Origin: Glycomyces paridis
Lineage (GTDB): Bacteria; Actinomycetota; Actinomycetes; Mycobacteriales; Micromonosporaceae
Direction of reading: 5' to 3'
Assembly: GCF_004912155.1 (NCBI RefSeq)
Contig: NZ_STGX01000008.1
Span: forward strand, 51,574 to 115,573
DNA: 64,000 bases
In this document: piece after piece, positions 45,779-54,928 of the stretch
How positions within the stretch are numbered: position 1 is the stretch's first letter
Layout: every line of letters begins with the position of its first letter
The notes under the pieces: generated by a model
The model's database searches: none
Told to the model about the DNA's origin: nothing
The model's input: only the letters and a program-made list of their open reading frames with translations
Translations under genes and position numbers: made by a program

Positions 45779-48700
45779 ATGCGACCCGAAGTCTGGGTTC
45801 CCGCCGCCGCGACCCTGGCGGCCCCCCTCGTCCCGACGATCGCCTCCTGGGTCGTCCGCACCTTCAGGGGCGACGAGCGCCCCGCGTCCGCTCCCAGCCG
45901 CCCCCGCCGCCTCGCGGCCCTGGCCGCGATCCCGGCCGCGGCGGCGGTGTGGCTCGCCCCGAATCCGTGGAACTGGATCGCCGCGGCCGTCTACATGCTC
46001 GCCCTGGCGACGGTGTTCGCCTGGTCATGGCTACGAGCGGTTCGCCACCCGACGGTGCTCCCGGAGGCGCAGCGACTGCTGAAGGACGGCGCCCGGCGGG
46101 CTCCCGGCTTCGAGTACGACCGTGACTTCCTGCCCGACCTGGTGCGCGTCTACACCACGAACGACCTCGCGCGTGAGCGCGGCGCGCAGGAGCCGGCGAA
46201 CCCGGACAAGCCCCAGGAGTCCGCCTCCGAGCAGCGGGTGAGCTTCGAGAGGATCATCGTCGATCCGAAGGTGCGCCACATCGCGATCACCGGTGAGGCG
46301 GGCATCGGGAAGACCTTCATGCTGCGGTACTGGGAGCACGATCTGCGGCACCGTGCGCCCGCGGCGGCCGACCCGGTCTCGAAGTACCGGCCGCTGCTGG
46401 TCTCCGCGAGGAGGCTCGTGGGCTGCGCGTCGATCTCTGAGGCCTTCGGCGAGGTCGGCGACGACGCGCTGGAGCACCCGCCCGGCAAGGGCCTCTCCTG
46501 GCTCGTGATGATCGACGCGTTCGACGAGATCACCGACGCCGCCGATCGCGCCGAGGTCGAGCGCCTCGTGTTCGAGTCCATAGAGGACGCCACGAAGCAC
46601 GACCGCGCCCGCAAGTTCGTCATCACCACCCGCGGCCTCACCGACGACCGCCGGCGCAGCTTCGAGAGCCGCGGCGTCACCGAGTTCGTGCTCCAGGTCT
46701 TCACCTCCGAACAGTTGCACGCCTTTCTGGTCAACGCCGAGACGAGCATCCCCGACCGCGAGACCCGCTCCCCGGCCCATGTCGCCGCGGTCGCCAAGGC
46801 CGACCGCTTCCTCAAGCGCTGGGAGGACGAGGACGACCTGCTCGAACTCTTCCGCCTGCCGCTCCTCGCCCGCGTCGCCGCCACCGTCTACTTCCAGAAC
46901 CGCCACCTCGAACTGCCCTCGCGGCGCGTCGACGTCTACCACGACGCCATCGAGCACTGGATCGCCCAGTTCCACAAGCGGATGGACGCCGAACGCGAGC
47001 AGCACGGCCCCGCTCTGCGCCTCCTCAAAGCCTGGCACCGGAGCGAAGGCGATCCCGGCGCCGAAGCCACCGACGCGGCCGTCCGCGACCTGTTGCGCCG
47101 CTTGGCCGTCCGCTACCTCGAGTCCGACCGGCGATCGGTCGTCGGCATCGCCTGCGACCTCATGGAGCTCCAGGTCAGGCCCAAGGACCCGGGTCAGCTG
47201 GAGGCCCTGGTGACGCTGCTGGAGGCCACCGGGCTCATCCACGACGTGCGGACCGTCGGCTCCCACTTCGTCCACAAGTCCTACGCCGAATACCTCGCGG
47301 CACCCGCCACCCTCGACCGCTACCCCGATCCGGTCGCATGGAACGCCGCCTTCCGCGACCCCGAACGCCGCATCGCCGCAATCTTCGCTTTCGCCCAAGT
47401 GCCCCATGCAGAGCGGGTGGCGCTCATTGACGCTATGCGCCAGGACCCCGAATGTGTGTATGCGCTCGGCTGGATCGCCGCCGAGGGCCTGTGCGTGGTC
47501 CAGGGGACGGGTCGGATCGACCACGAGGTGCGCAACGCGCTGATCGGCACAGTGGTCCAAGGCTGGCCCCCGTACCCGCAGCCCGACTGGTGGCTGCTGG
47601 TGAACGGCCTGTGCGCCGTCGGGCACACGAGGGACCTACTGCACCGTCAGATCCAAGAAGGACGGTTTTCGGATTCCGATCGCTTGCAGGTATGCGCCGC
47701 GCTGGCAAGGCACGACTTTCGCGGTATCGCATCCCTGCGCGCCTTCGCAGAGGAGGGAGGCAGCCCTTGGACCAGGGCGCGTGCGGCCGACGAGCTCGTC
47801 GAATTCGACCGGCCCTTCGCCATAGCGACCTTGGAGGAGATTGCGGCGGACATGGACATGCCCGACGGAGTCAGGTACATCGCCCTGAGCAGTCTCACAA
47901 GAGACCGGCCCTCCACAGCGATACCGCTACTGCGTGACTTCGCACTCGACACCGGAGTACAGGCGGAATCGAGAGCCTCCGCCGCGGGCGCGATGATCGA
48001 ACATGACGCCGATGCCTCTGCGATGCTGCTCAAGCAGCTCATGAACGAGTTCCGCGGCAAGGAGTTCGCCCCGGTCTCGCCGGCGATTTTCCTGTGCGAC
48101 ATCGACGCCGACGAGGCTACGAACGAGCTTCGCGACCTGGTGGCGAACAGAGGCATCGCGGGCTTCCAGCGCGTTAGGGCAGCCGCGGCCCTGGCGCGAC
48201 AGGACCGTAAAGCCGGCATCGCCCGGTTGCGGGAGTTGTCAGAGGACCCGACGATCGAGATCTGGGGCGCCATCAACGCACTTAGGGAACTCCGCGAACA
48301 CGAGGACAGGGCGGAGGTGGAACGTCGGCTCCTCGCCATCAAGGAGGACAGCACCCTTGATTACTGGGACCGGATGCACGCCGCTCGGACTTTCGCACTC
48401 GAAGGCTGGCCCGTCGACACCGCGATGCTCGAGTCCATAGCGGATGACCCGACGATCGATGAGTACGTTCGCGTAGGTGCCCTCGACGACCTGATCGCAG
48501 TCGACCAGGCGAGAATCATTGCGCGACTGCAAAACCACGCAATCGATCCGGGCTCGGGCGGTCATGAGCGGGTTACCGCGGCGCTATACGTGTCGAATTG
48601 GAACTTCCAGCTCGGCGTGACCCTTCTAGAGAGCATACTCGCAGAGCCCTCGGCTGGCGATCACGTGCGCCAACGTGCGCTGCACTTCCTGCTGGGCTAC

Positions 48701-50266
48701 GGTCAGCGCCACGCGCGTCCCCGACTACTCGCGCTCGCCGAGGACCCGACCGCCACAGCCGCGGCCCGCATCGCCGCGGTCGACTCGCTGATGCCGAGAC
48801 TCGGCGGACACGGCCTCGCGATCCTGCGGCATCTGGCGGAGGACACGGGCCTGCTCCCGGAGGACCGAGTCGAGGCGGTCACCGGGCTCGTGCGCTACGA
48901 CCTGGACGAGGATCCGGAACGGCTAGGCGACCTGGCGGACGACGCCGCGCTCCACGAGGATGCCCGTCTGAAAGCGGCGACCGAGCTCGCACGGTACCAC
49001 CCATCGAAGGCCGCGACATCCCTGCGCCGCATCGCGACCGCCACTGAGGTGAGCGACGATGCGCGGACGACCGCGGCCTGCGAACTCGTCGCGCTCGACC
49101 TCGCGACTGCGATCCCCCTCCTCATTGCGACGGCCGAGGACGCCGACGCCGACGACGAGTCCCGCGTGAGCGCCGCGAAGGCGGTGGCGAAAATCGACAT
49201 GGAGCACGGATGCGCCCTCCTCCTGCCGCTTGCAAAGGACAAGGGGCTCTGCCATTCGAACGCCGTGGAAGCCGCCCACCTCCTCCGCAAGTACGGCGAC
49301 GCCCGCGGGCTTGACCTGACCATCGCGTACACGACCTGCCCGGACCTCGATGACCAGGCGAGGGTCCGCGCCGCGGCCACCCTGCTCGAATCCGACCGCG
49401 GACTCGGCACGGCCCGCCTGGCCGAGCTGGCCTCCGACGACACGATCGACGACGTGGCTCAGACCGACGCCGCCCTCAAACTCGCCGGACTTGACCGTGA
49501 AGCGGGCCTCGCGTCGCTCCGCCGGACGGCCGCTCTACCACTCTCGCTCGGCGGGCGAACCGCATACGCGACCAAATGGATCGCGAGGTTCCGGCCGGAG
49601 GAGGGAACGCCGCTGCTGCACGCCATGGCCGCAAACGAGGACGACCCCGGTTCCACCAGAGCCCATGCGGCCCAGTTCCTGACCGAACGCGATCGCGGCG
49701 CCGGCCTGCCGATCCTGCGGCGCCTGGCCGAGGGCAGGGGATGCGATCCGTACGCCGCCGAGCTCGCAGCCCGGTACCTCCGGCGACACGACCGGCCGGC
49801 CGCCGCTGCCCTCCTGCACGCTCTCATGGAGGACACCTCGGCGTCCGCCTTCGCCCGCGTCGAAGCTGCCGACGACCTGCCTGCCGCCAACCTGAGCGAG
49901 GCCGTGGAACGGTTGCGTCGCTTCACGGACGACCCGGCATTCGACGGCCTGGGCAGGGCCGCGGCGGCGCTCAACCTCAGCTTCTGCCGCAAGCGCGAAG
50001 GCCTCGACCGCCTCCGCGCCCTCATGGCCGATCCGGACCTGGACGAGACCGAGCGGCTCTGGGCCGCGATCACCCTCGCCTGCCGCGACGCCGAGGCGCG
50101 GGCCTCGCTCGCGGGCCGCCGGGTCGAGGAGGGCAGCGTCGACTTCGGGCGCTTGCACGAAGCGGCCGACAACGCGATCAAGCTCAATCTCCGTACGGGA
50201 TATCAGGTTCGGCGCTTCGCGATCGAACTCGAAGCGGCCTCCGGGGCGTCTTCTATGCATGAGTGA
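45779..50266 (+). CDS. Membrane-anchored NACHT (STAND) NTPase with a long alpha-helical repeat array
   Basis: 1495 residues. The N-terminus has two or three hydrophobic segments (about 6-27, 45-62, 66-86) and no recognised enzyme domain. The NACHT domain follows: Walker A GEAGIGKT (172-179), Walker B LVMIDAFDE (242-250) and sensor KFVITTRG (279-286). From about residue 560 to the end there are some 25-30 HEAT/Armadillo-like repeats of about 30 residues (patterns such as RVRAAAALARQDRKAGIARLRELAEDP). This is the layout of STAND sensors: repeats sense, NACHT switches, N-terminus acts, here at the membrane. GC falls between 47.4 and 48.7 kb. An antiphage role is inference. Confidence 0.85.
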   Translation: MRPEVWVPAAATLAAPLVPTIASWVVRTFRGDERPASAPSRPRRLAALAAIPAAAAVWLAPNPWNWIAAAVYMLALATVFAWSWLRAVRHPTVLPEAQRLLKDGARRAPGFEYDRDFLPDLVRVYTTNDLARERGAQEPANPDKPQESASEQRVSFERIIVDPKVRHIAITGEAGIGKTFMLRYWEHDLRHRAPAAADPVSKYRPLLVSARRLVGCASISEAFGEVGDDALEHPPGKGLSWLVMIDAFDEITDAADRAEVERLVFESIEDATKHDRARKFVITTRGLTDDRRRSFESRGVTEFVLQVFTSEQLHAFLVNAETSIPDRETRSPAHVAAVAKADRFLKRWEDEDDLLELFRLPLLARVAATVYFQNRHLELPSRRVDVYHDAIEHWIAQFHKRMDAEREQHGPALRLLKAWHRSEGDPGAEATDAAVRDLLRRLAVRYLESDRRSVVGIACDLMELQVRPKDPGQLEALVTLLEATGLIHDVRTVGSHFVHKSYAEYLAAPATLDRYPDPVAWNAAFRDPERRIAAIFAFAQVPHAERVALIDAMRQDPECVYALGWIAAEGLCVVQGTGRIDHEVRNALIGTVVQGWPPYPQPDWWLLVNGLCAVGHTRDLLHRQIQEGRFSDSDRLQVCAALARHDFRGIASLRAFAEEGGSPWTRARAADELVEFDRPFAIATLEEIAADMDMPDGVRYIALSSLTRDRPSTAIPLLRDFALDTGVQAESRASAAGAMIEHDADASAMLLKQLMNEFRGKEFAPVSPAIFLCDIDADEATNELRDLVANRGIAGFQRVRAAAALARQDRKAGIARLRELSEDPTIEIWGAINALRELREHEDRAEVERRLLAIKEDSTLDYWDRMHAARTFALEGWPVDTAMLESIADDPTIDEYVRVGALDDLIAVDQARIIARLQNHAIDPGSGGHERVTAALYVSNWNFQLGVTLLESILAEPSAGDHVRQRALHFLLGYGQRHARPRLLALAEDPTATAAARIAAVDSLMPRLGGHGLAILRHLAEDTGLLPEDRVEAVTGLVRYDLDEDPERLGDLADDAALHEDARLKAATELARYHPSKAATSLRRIATATEVSDDARTTAACELVALDLATAIPLLIATAEDADADDESRVSAAKAVAKIDMEHGCALLLPLAKDKGLCHSNAVEAAHLLRKYGDARGLDLTIAYTTCPDLDDQARVRAAATLLESDRGLGTARLAELASDDTIDDVAQTDAALKLAGLDREAGLASLRRTAALPLSLGGRTAYATKWIARFRPEEGTPLLHAMAANEDDPGSTRAHAAQFLTERDRGAGLPILRRLAEGRGCDPYAAELAARYLRRHDRPAAAALLHALMEDTSASAFARVEAADDLPAANLSEAVERLRRFTDDPAFDGLGRAAAALNLSFCRKREGLDRLRALMADPDLDETERLWAAITLACRDAEARASLAGRRVEEGSVDFGRLHEAADNAIKLNLRTGYQVRRFAIELEAASGASSMHE

Positions 50267-50909
50267 AACCGGAACGAACACTCCTGAACGTCCACGTGCG
50301 GTCGCCGTCTCCAGTACGGCATTGTGGATAGCCGCCGCGGTGCTGGCCGTGGCGGCGGCGGTGAAGATCGTGGCCTATGTGCCCGCGAACGAGGCGATCA
50401 CCGACGCGCAGCTAGACACGGCCAGGGCCTACAGCATGGACCCCGACCTGCTGGCGATGACGCCGTTCCTCGCCAGCACGACCGGCCTGTTCGCCGTGCT
50501 CGCCTACGGCTGCTCCGCGTTCTTCTTCGCGATGACCGCCCGCAGCGTCGGCCGGGGCACCCGGGCCTCGTTCGCGCTCGCGGTGTTCACCTGGACGGCC
50601 GCGGCCGTGTGCTGCGGACTGCAACCGTTCGTCTGGTACCGGCTGCGCACCCACGGCACCGACGAGACGCGGTCGATCCTCGACCAGGTCGCCGACGACC
50701 TGCCCTGGTGGCTCACCACGGTCGAACTGGCGGCGCTCGCGCTCGTGGCCCTCGCCGCCGTCGCGGTGGGCCTGCTGCTGAGTCCCGCGGCGAAGGCGTT
50801 CCGACTCCCGGCACCGGAACCGACACCGCCGACCACCGAATGGCGGTTCCGGCCGCCCCGCGACGCCGAAGCGGCAGTGGAGAGTGACGCACATCGCCCC
50901 CCGCGCTGA
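50259..50909 (+). CDS. Four-helix membrane protein overlapping the NACHT gene
   Basis: 216 residues with about four transmembrane helices (20-42, 75-97, 105-125, 155-178) and an extracytoplasmic loop after the first helix (PANEAITDAQLDTARAYSMDPDLL). I do not recognise a family. The ATG lies 8 bases inside the NACHT gene, so the two are translationally coupled. It may be a partner or effector of the NACHT protein, or unrelated. Confidence 0.72.
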   Translation: MSETGTNTPERPRAVAVSSTALWIAAAVLAVAAAVKIVAYVPANEAITDAQLDTARAYSMDPDLLAMTPFLASTTGLFAVLAYGCSAFFFAMTARSVGRGTRASFALAVFTWTAAAVCCGLQPFVWYRLRTHGTDETRSILDQVADDLPWWLTTVELAALALVALAAVAVGLLLSPAAKAFRLPAPEPTPPTTEWRFRPPRDAEAAVESDAHRPPR

Positions 50910-50976
50910 ATCCTTTCGCCCGGCCACAGACTCTTATGGGGGCCGGGACGCGCCCGGCGCCGGAGAGGAGGACGCC

Positions 50977-51711
50977 GTGGACACCGCCACCGCCCCCGAC
51001 CAGGAGGCCGCCGCCGGCTGGCCCCGAGCCGCACTGGTCAGCGCCGCCCAGCGCGGCGACCGGTCCTCCATCGCGGCCCTCGTCACCGACTCGCATCCGC
51101 ATGTGCGCCGCTTCGCGCGCGCGCTGTGCGCCTCGGACGCCGACGCCGAGGACGCCGCGCAAGAAGCGCTCATCATCCTGTACCGCAGGATCGGCACGCT
51201 GCGCGCGACCGGCGCCTTGGCCTCGTGGCTGTTCCGGATCGTGCGGAACGAGTGCCTGCGCCACGCGCGACGCGCCTGGCGCGGCGACGATCTGACCCGG
51301 GTGAGCGCCACGCTTGCCGGAGAGGACGACCTCATGCGGCGCCTGGAGGAGCTGTGGGTCGCCGAGGCCATCGCAGGGCTCCCCCCGGACCTCCGTCGTG
51401 TTCTCGTACTGCGCGACCTCCTCGGCTACCCGGGCCGGACGGTCGCCGACGCGCTCGGTCTCTCCGTGTCCGCCATGAAGTCGCGCCTCCACCGAGCGAG
51501 AGCTGCGGTTCGCGAACATCTGACTGGGGAGTCGGACGAGGTCGGGACGCCGTTGGCGACTCGCGAACGCCTTGCGGGCGAATCGCCCTCGACTGGGGCG
51601 CGGGCGGCGATGCGAACGCCCCAGGCCGGAGCCGGACTAGGTCGGCCGAGGTCGGTGGTTCGCGAACGCCTCGCCCGGGATGCCGCCGCTGGCGGGTCGA
51701 TTGGGGCATAG
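50977..51711 (+). CDS. ECF-type RNA polymerase sigma factor with repeat-derived C-terminal tail
   Basis: 244 residues. Region 2 (about 38-105: DSHPHVRRFARALCASDADAEDAAQEALIILYRRI) and region 4 (about 128-182: LPPDLRRVLVLRDLLGYPGRTVADALGLSVSAMKSRLHRARAAV) are intact. Then 60 more residues follow in which VREHLTGES (178-186) recurs as TRERLAGES (195-203) and VRERLARDA (228-236). GTG 50977 follows AGGAGG. No anti-sigma gene adjoins. It may regulate the peroxiredoxin-like gene downstream. Confidence 0.9.
   Translation: MDTATAPDQEAAAGWPRAALVSAAQRGDRSSIAALVTDSHPHVRRFARALCASDADAEDAAQEALIILYRRIGTLRATGALASWLFRIVRNECLRHARRAWRGDDLTRVSATLAGEDDLMRRLEELWVAEAIAGLPPDLRRVLVLRDLLGYPGRTVADALGLSVSAMKSRLHRARAAVREHLTGESDEVGTPLATRERLAGESPSTGARAAMRTPQAGAGLGRPRSVVRERLARDAAAGGSIGA
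51508..51684 (+). repeat. Three degenerate in-gene repeats containing TCGCGAAC
   Basis: Units begin at 51508, 51559 and 51658; each starts with NNTCGCGAACNNCT and is in frame with the ECF gene. A related low-complexity GATCCGCG-rich stretch continues past the stop to about 51780. Confidence 0.65.
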
Positions 51712-51880
51712 GCCGCCCCGCGATCCGCGCGATGCGATCCGCGATCCGCTTTCTGCGGAATGCGAATGCGGAGCCCGGCCGCCGTGCGCGCTGGCCTGCT
51801 GCACGAGCCGATCCGACGGCCTTTCACCCGCACGGGCCGCACTCCGCATCACCCTCGCCGGCCGCACCCGTGCCACCTTT

Positions 51881-51903
51881 GCGGGCCGCACCAAGCGGCC
51901 CGC
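51881..51903. terminator. Hairpin between ECF and peroxiredoxin-like genes
   Basis: GCGGGCCGC (51881-51889) pairs perfectly with 51895-51903 across a 5-base loop, without a T-run. May terminate ECF transcription or attenuate readthrough. Confidence 0.5.
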
Positions 51904-51949
51904 CACATCACCCACCGAGCCTCACAGTTCGGCGTCTAAGGAGTTCACC

Positions 51950-52426
51950 ATGCTCGAAATCGGTTCGACCGCAACAGACCTCGACCTGGAGGACACCTCC
52001 GGCGACCAGATCCGCCTCGGCGGTCGCCATGCGCTGCTGTACTTCATGCGCTCCACGACCTGCCCGGTGTGCAACGGACATGTCAGAGACCTCGCCAAGC
52101 GGGCCGACCTGTTCGCCGCCGCAGACGTCCGGGTCCTCATCGCCGTGCCCGAGGGCCGCGGCGAGGCCGCGGCCTGGCGGGCGAGGCGGGGAGTGCCGTT
52201 CGAAGTGGTCACCGGGCGAAGCGGCACGCCGCATGAGTCGGTCGGATTGGTGCGGAAGGTGTTCGGCGCCATGCAGCAGTCCGGCAGCATCCTCCTCGAC
52301 CGGGGCGGCGCGGTCCGGCACGCCCACGCCGCGACCATGCCCACCGCCGGCTACGACCGGAAGGGCATCCTCGCGGCCGTGGGGTCGTTGCAGCGCAATG
52401 ACAAGCGCGACAGCGGTCGCGCCTAG
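51950..52426 (+). CDS. Peroxiredoxin/AhpC-TSA-like protein
   Basis: 158 residues of thioredoxin fold. The active-site region is FMRSTTCPVCNGHVRDL, with a CPVC pair where peroxiredoxins have one peroxidatic Cys. The family reduces peroxides with thiols. ATG 51950 follows AAGGAG. Located 238 bases after the ECF sigma gene; that spacer holds a hairpin and no gene. Confidence 0.8.
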   Translation: MLEIGSTATDLDLEDTSGDQIRLGGRHALLYFMRSTTCPVCNGHVRDLAKRADLFAAADVRVLIAVPEGRGEAAAWRARRGVPFEVVTGRSGTPHESVGLVRKVFGAMQQSGSILLDRGGAVRHAHAATMPTAGYDRKGILAAVGSLQRNDKRDSGRA

Positions 52427-52433
52427 CCCCGGA

Positions 52434-52844
52434 TCAGCGCACCTCGGCGGCCACGAGTTCGACCTCGAAGCCGTCCTGGTCTTCAAGATAGGCGGCGTAG
52501 TGGCCGTCGCCCCCGGCGTACGGGTGGCGGTCGGCGAACAGCAGCCGCCAGCCGTGGTCGGCGCCCTCGGTGACGAGGCGTTCGACCTCGGCGTCGTCAC
52601 GGACGTGGAACGCGAGGTGGTTCAATCCGGGCGCGCGCCGGTCGTGCCGGTCGCCGGTGAGCGCCGGAGACTGCTCCACGACGAGGTACGTCGGACCGAG
52701 CCGCCAACTGCGCCCGGCGGGCCAGTCCTGATGCGGCGCATACCCGAGGCGTTCGAGCAGCCACCCGATCGAACCGACCGCGCGGGCGAGGTCGGGCACC
52801 CACAGCTCGACGTGGTGCAAGGTCCCGTTCGCTGGAGTCTCCAT
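52434..52844 (-). CDS. VOC-family (glyoxalase-like) protein
   Basis: 136 residues. Starts with the VOC strand TLHHVELWVPDLARAVGSIGWLLERLG and repeats with LNHLAFHVRDDAEVERLV, ending in YLEDQDGFEVELVA. His and Glu in these strands form the usual metal site. Substrate unknown. Convergent with the peroxiredoxin-like gene (7 bases apart). Confidence 0.87.
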   Translation of the reverse strand: METPANGTLHHVELWVPDLARAVGSIGWLLERLGYAPHQDWPAGRSWRLGPTYLVVEQSPALTGDRHDRRAPGLNHLAFHVRDDAEVERLVTEGADHGWRLLFADRHPYAGGDGHYAAYLEDQDGFEVELVAAEVR

Positions 52845-52868
52845 TGCCGGAACGCTATCCCGGCGCAG

Positions 52869-53306
52869 TCAGCGCTCGGTGAGGGCCTGGCCGTGCTCGG
52901 GCGGCAGGGCCTCCACCAGCCGGGCGAGGTCGGCCCGGTTCGTCCCTGTCGAGCTGACTCGCCTCCGGGTGCCGTCGGGGAGTTCGCGCACGATCCGCCT
53001 GCCGTCGTAGAAGACACGCTCGCCCTTCGGCGCTCCGAGGCCGCGGCTGCCTGGGCCGAACGCCATGAAGACCGTGAGGCCGCCGGTGGAGGGGTTGTAG
53101 AGGTAGCGCTGGCCGAAGAAGGAGCGGAGGCCGCCGCCGAGGAGCGCCAGTCCGGCGAGGCCGATCGGCACGAGCAGTGGAATGAACGGCATGAACAGCG
53201 ACAGTGCGGCGACGACCATGAGCACGCCGCCCATGCCCGTCATGAGGAACGAGGTCGGCCGCGAATACCGGACCCGGATGTAGCGGGGGCCTCTTGAACC
53301 GGACAT
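52869..53306 (-). CDS. Small membrane protein with two helices
   Basis: 145 residues: a basic N-terminus, two adjacent transmembrane helices (about 16-52, MTGMGGVLMVVAALSLFMPF and IPLLVPIGLAGLALLGG), then a soluble C-terminal part ending TNRADLARLVEALPPEHGQALTER. Function unknown. ATG 53306 is preferred to an in-frame ATG at 53339. Confidence 0.7.
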   Translation of the reverse strand: MSGSRGPRYIRVRYSRPTSFLMTGMGGVLMVVAALSLFMPFIPLLVPIGLAGLALLGGGLRSFFGQRYLYNPSTGGLTVFMAFGPGSRGLGAPKGERVFYDGRRIVRELPDGTRRRVSSTGTNRADLARLVEALPPEHGQALTER

Positions 53307-53311
53307 GGCGC

Positions 53312-53407
53312 CTACTTCCTGCGTTCGCGCTGCTCCCAACGGTCCTCGGACACCGGCCGCGAGACCGTCTCGACCATCCGGGCCGGATCGGCGCGGTTCG
53401 ACCGGCG
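53312..53407 (-). pseudogene. Remnant of a paralogue of the two-helix membrane protein
   Basis: The 31 codons before the TAG at 53312-53314 encode SNRADPARMVETVSRPVSEDRW..., similar to the C-terminus of the next gene (TNRADLARLVEALPP). Upstream in this frame there is a TAG (53408-53410), while a neighbouring frame upstream continues the similarity loosely (EPLPRT... for RELPDGT). A frameshifted, truncated tandem copy is likely. Confidence 0.45.
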
Positions 53408-53596
53408 CTATCCGACCGTCGCGGCCCGACCGACAGGGTTCGGGGCAGGGGTTCTCCAGTGGACTGAGGGGAAGGGCCAGATCAGTCTATCGGCCCGGGG
53501 CCACGGTCCGAAAGTCGAAAGTGGCCCGTACAAGCCTCCGAAACGCCTTCGGGACCGAGCCGACCGGCCCGATCCCGAAGTGTCCGTGAGTGTTCA

Positions 53597-54004
53597 CTAG
53601 GCGACGTTGAGCGCCGTGTCGATCTTGGCGGTCATGGCCGCCATCGCGGGGCTGGGCGCTCCCTTGTGGGCGCGGTTGGCGGCCGCGATCGCGACGTTGA
53701 TCGTGGTGCGGAAGTTCTCGGCCTCGGCCGGGTCGTGGGCCTCCAGGAGGGTCACCGAGGCGGTGAGGGCCGGGAGGACCTGGTCGGCGAGGGTCGCGGC
53801 GGACTTGGCCTTGAGCTTGAAGTCGTGGGTCTTCGCGGCGAGGACGTGCCCGACCGCGCCGGTCGCGGAGGCGAAGGCGAGCGTGCCCTCGGTGGCGACC
53901 TTGTGGGCCGAGCCGGCGATGCCCGCGTAGGACATGAGGGTGACGGCGCCGAAGGCGGCGGTGCGGATGACGGACTTGTCCTGGGCGGTGAGTTCGGCGT
54001 TCAT
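53597..54004 (-). CDS. Conserved hypothetical protein, alanine-rich
   Basis: 135 residues. Ala/Thr-rich and helical, with a mildly hydrophobic stretch near residues 14-55 (IRTAAFGAVTLMSYAGIAGSA) but no clear membrane anchor or catalytic motif. ATG 54004 has AAGGAG upstream. Single gene with its own upstream region (54005-54209, which holds a small GTTG-N6-CAAC repeat). Function unknown. Confidence 0.7.
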   Translation of the reverse strand: MNAELTAQDKSVIRTAAFGAVTLMSYAGIAGSAHKVATEGTLAFASATGAVGHVLAAKTHDFKLKAKSAATLADQVLPALTASVTLLEAHDPAEAENFRTTINVAIAAANRAHKGAPSPAMAAMTAKIDTALNVA

Positions 54005-54209
54005 GTCGTTGCGCTCCTTGTAAGCGGTGGTGCGTGCTTCGTTGATGGAGCAACTATGTGGGGCCGCGCTGACACGGCCCTGACGCCGCGCCGCCCTCGG
54101 ACTGACACGGCACCCGCACCCTGTCGCCGCAGGTCAGACGCGAAAAGACCGGCCGCAGCGCCCGCCGGGCGCCGCTGCCGGTCCTCATCGTGCCGTCTCG
54201 GCTACGGGT

Positions 54210-54797
54210 TCACCAGCGCCACCAAAGGAAGCGCCGCTCGTAGCGGACGGTGACGCGCCCCCAGTTGTTGTCGCCGGTGATGTGGAAGCGCGGCCCGTCG
54301 ACCGCCTGTTGGCACCGGTTGGTGACCGTGCCGCCCTTGAGCCGGACGCCCTCGTCCACGGCCGAGGCGTTCCGCGGAAGGACCAGTGTGAACCTGGAGT
54401 GGGCCAGGTCCACCTCCACTTCGATGTCGCCTGCGGCGAAAGCGGCGCTGCGGCAGTCGAGGGTGACCGCGCTGTGCCGGGGTTTGACGGTGATGCGGCG
54501 CGGGACGGTCCAGACGCCTTCGCGCTTGACGCGGCTGTGCTGTGGGTCCAGGACCATGTCCGGCGCGCTGCCGGTGGCCTGGAGGCGGTTGGAGACCGCG
54601 AGGGCGCGGTCGTCGTCGGGGAGGTCGGCGAGCAGGCGCGAGACGTCGGCGTAGGTCTTCGCCTCGTACGCCTGCCGCGAGCGCTCGGCGAACTCTTCGA
54701 GGTCGAGCAGGCCGTCCTCGGTGGCGGCGTGGAGCCTGCCGATGAGCGCTTCGCGCTGTGCGTTGGAGATGCGGATGTTCGGATCGGGCGCGGACAT
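54210..54797 (-). CDS. DUF1707 protein with LiaF-like C-terminal domain
   Basis: 195 residues. The N-terminal DUF1707 unit (IRISNAQREALIGRLHAATEDGLLDLEEFAERSRQAYEAKTYADVSRLLADLP) is typical. The remainder has beta-rich sequence like the LiaF/adhesin domain found in envelope-stress proteins (HSRVKREGVWTVPRRITVKPRHSAVTLD). Such proteins often lie near two-component systems, as here. Start ATG 54797. Confidence 0.88.
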   Translation of the reverse strand: MSAPDPNIRISNAQREALIGRLHAATEDGLLDLEEFAERSRQAYEAKTYADVSRLLADLPDDDRALAVSNRLQATGSAPDMVLDPQHSRVKREGVWTVPRRITVKPRHSAVTLDCRSAAFAAGDIEVEVDLAHSRFTLVLPRNASAVDEGVRLKGGTVTNRCQQAVDGPRFHITGDNNWGRVTVRYERRFLWWRW

Positions 54798-54928
54798 TGC
54801 GGTTCCTCTTCTGCTTTGAACAAGTTCGAACCTACCGCTTCGCGCACGGGTTCTGAGGGCCGCTCCGGGCCGGAGTCGAGTCGGGCGCCGTTCGGCGGGC
54901 CCGGCGGGGCGGTTCCGGGTCGACCCGT

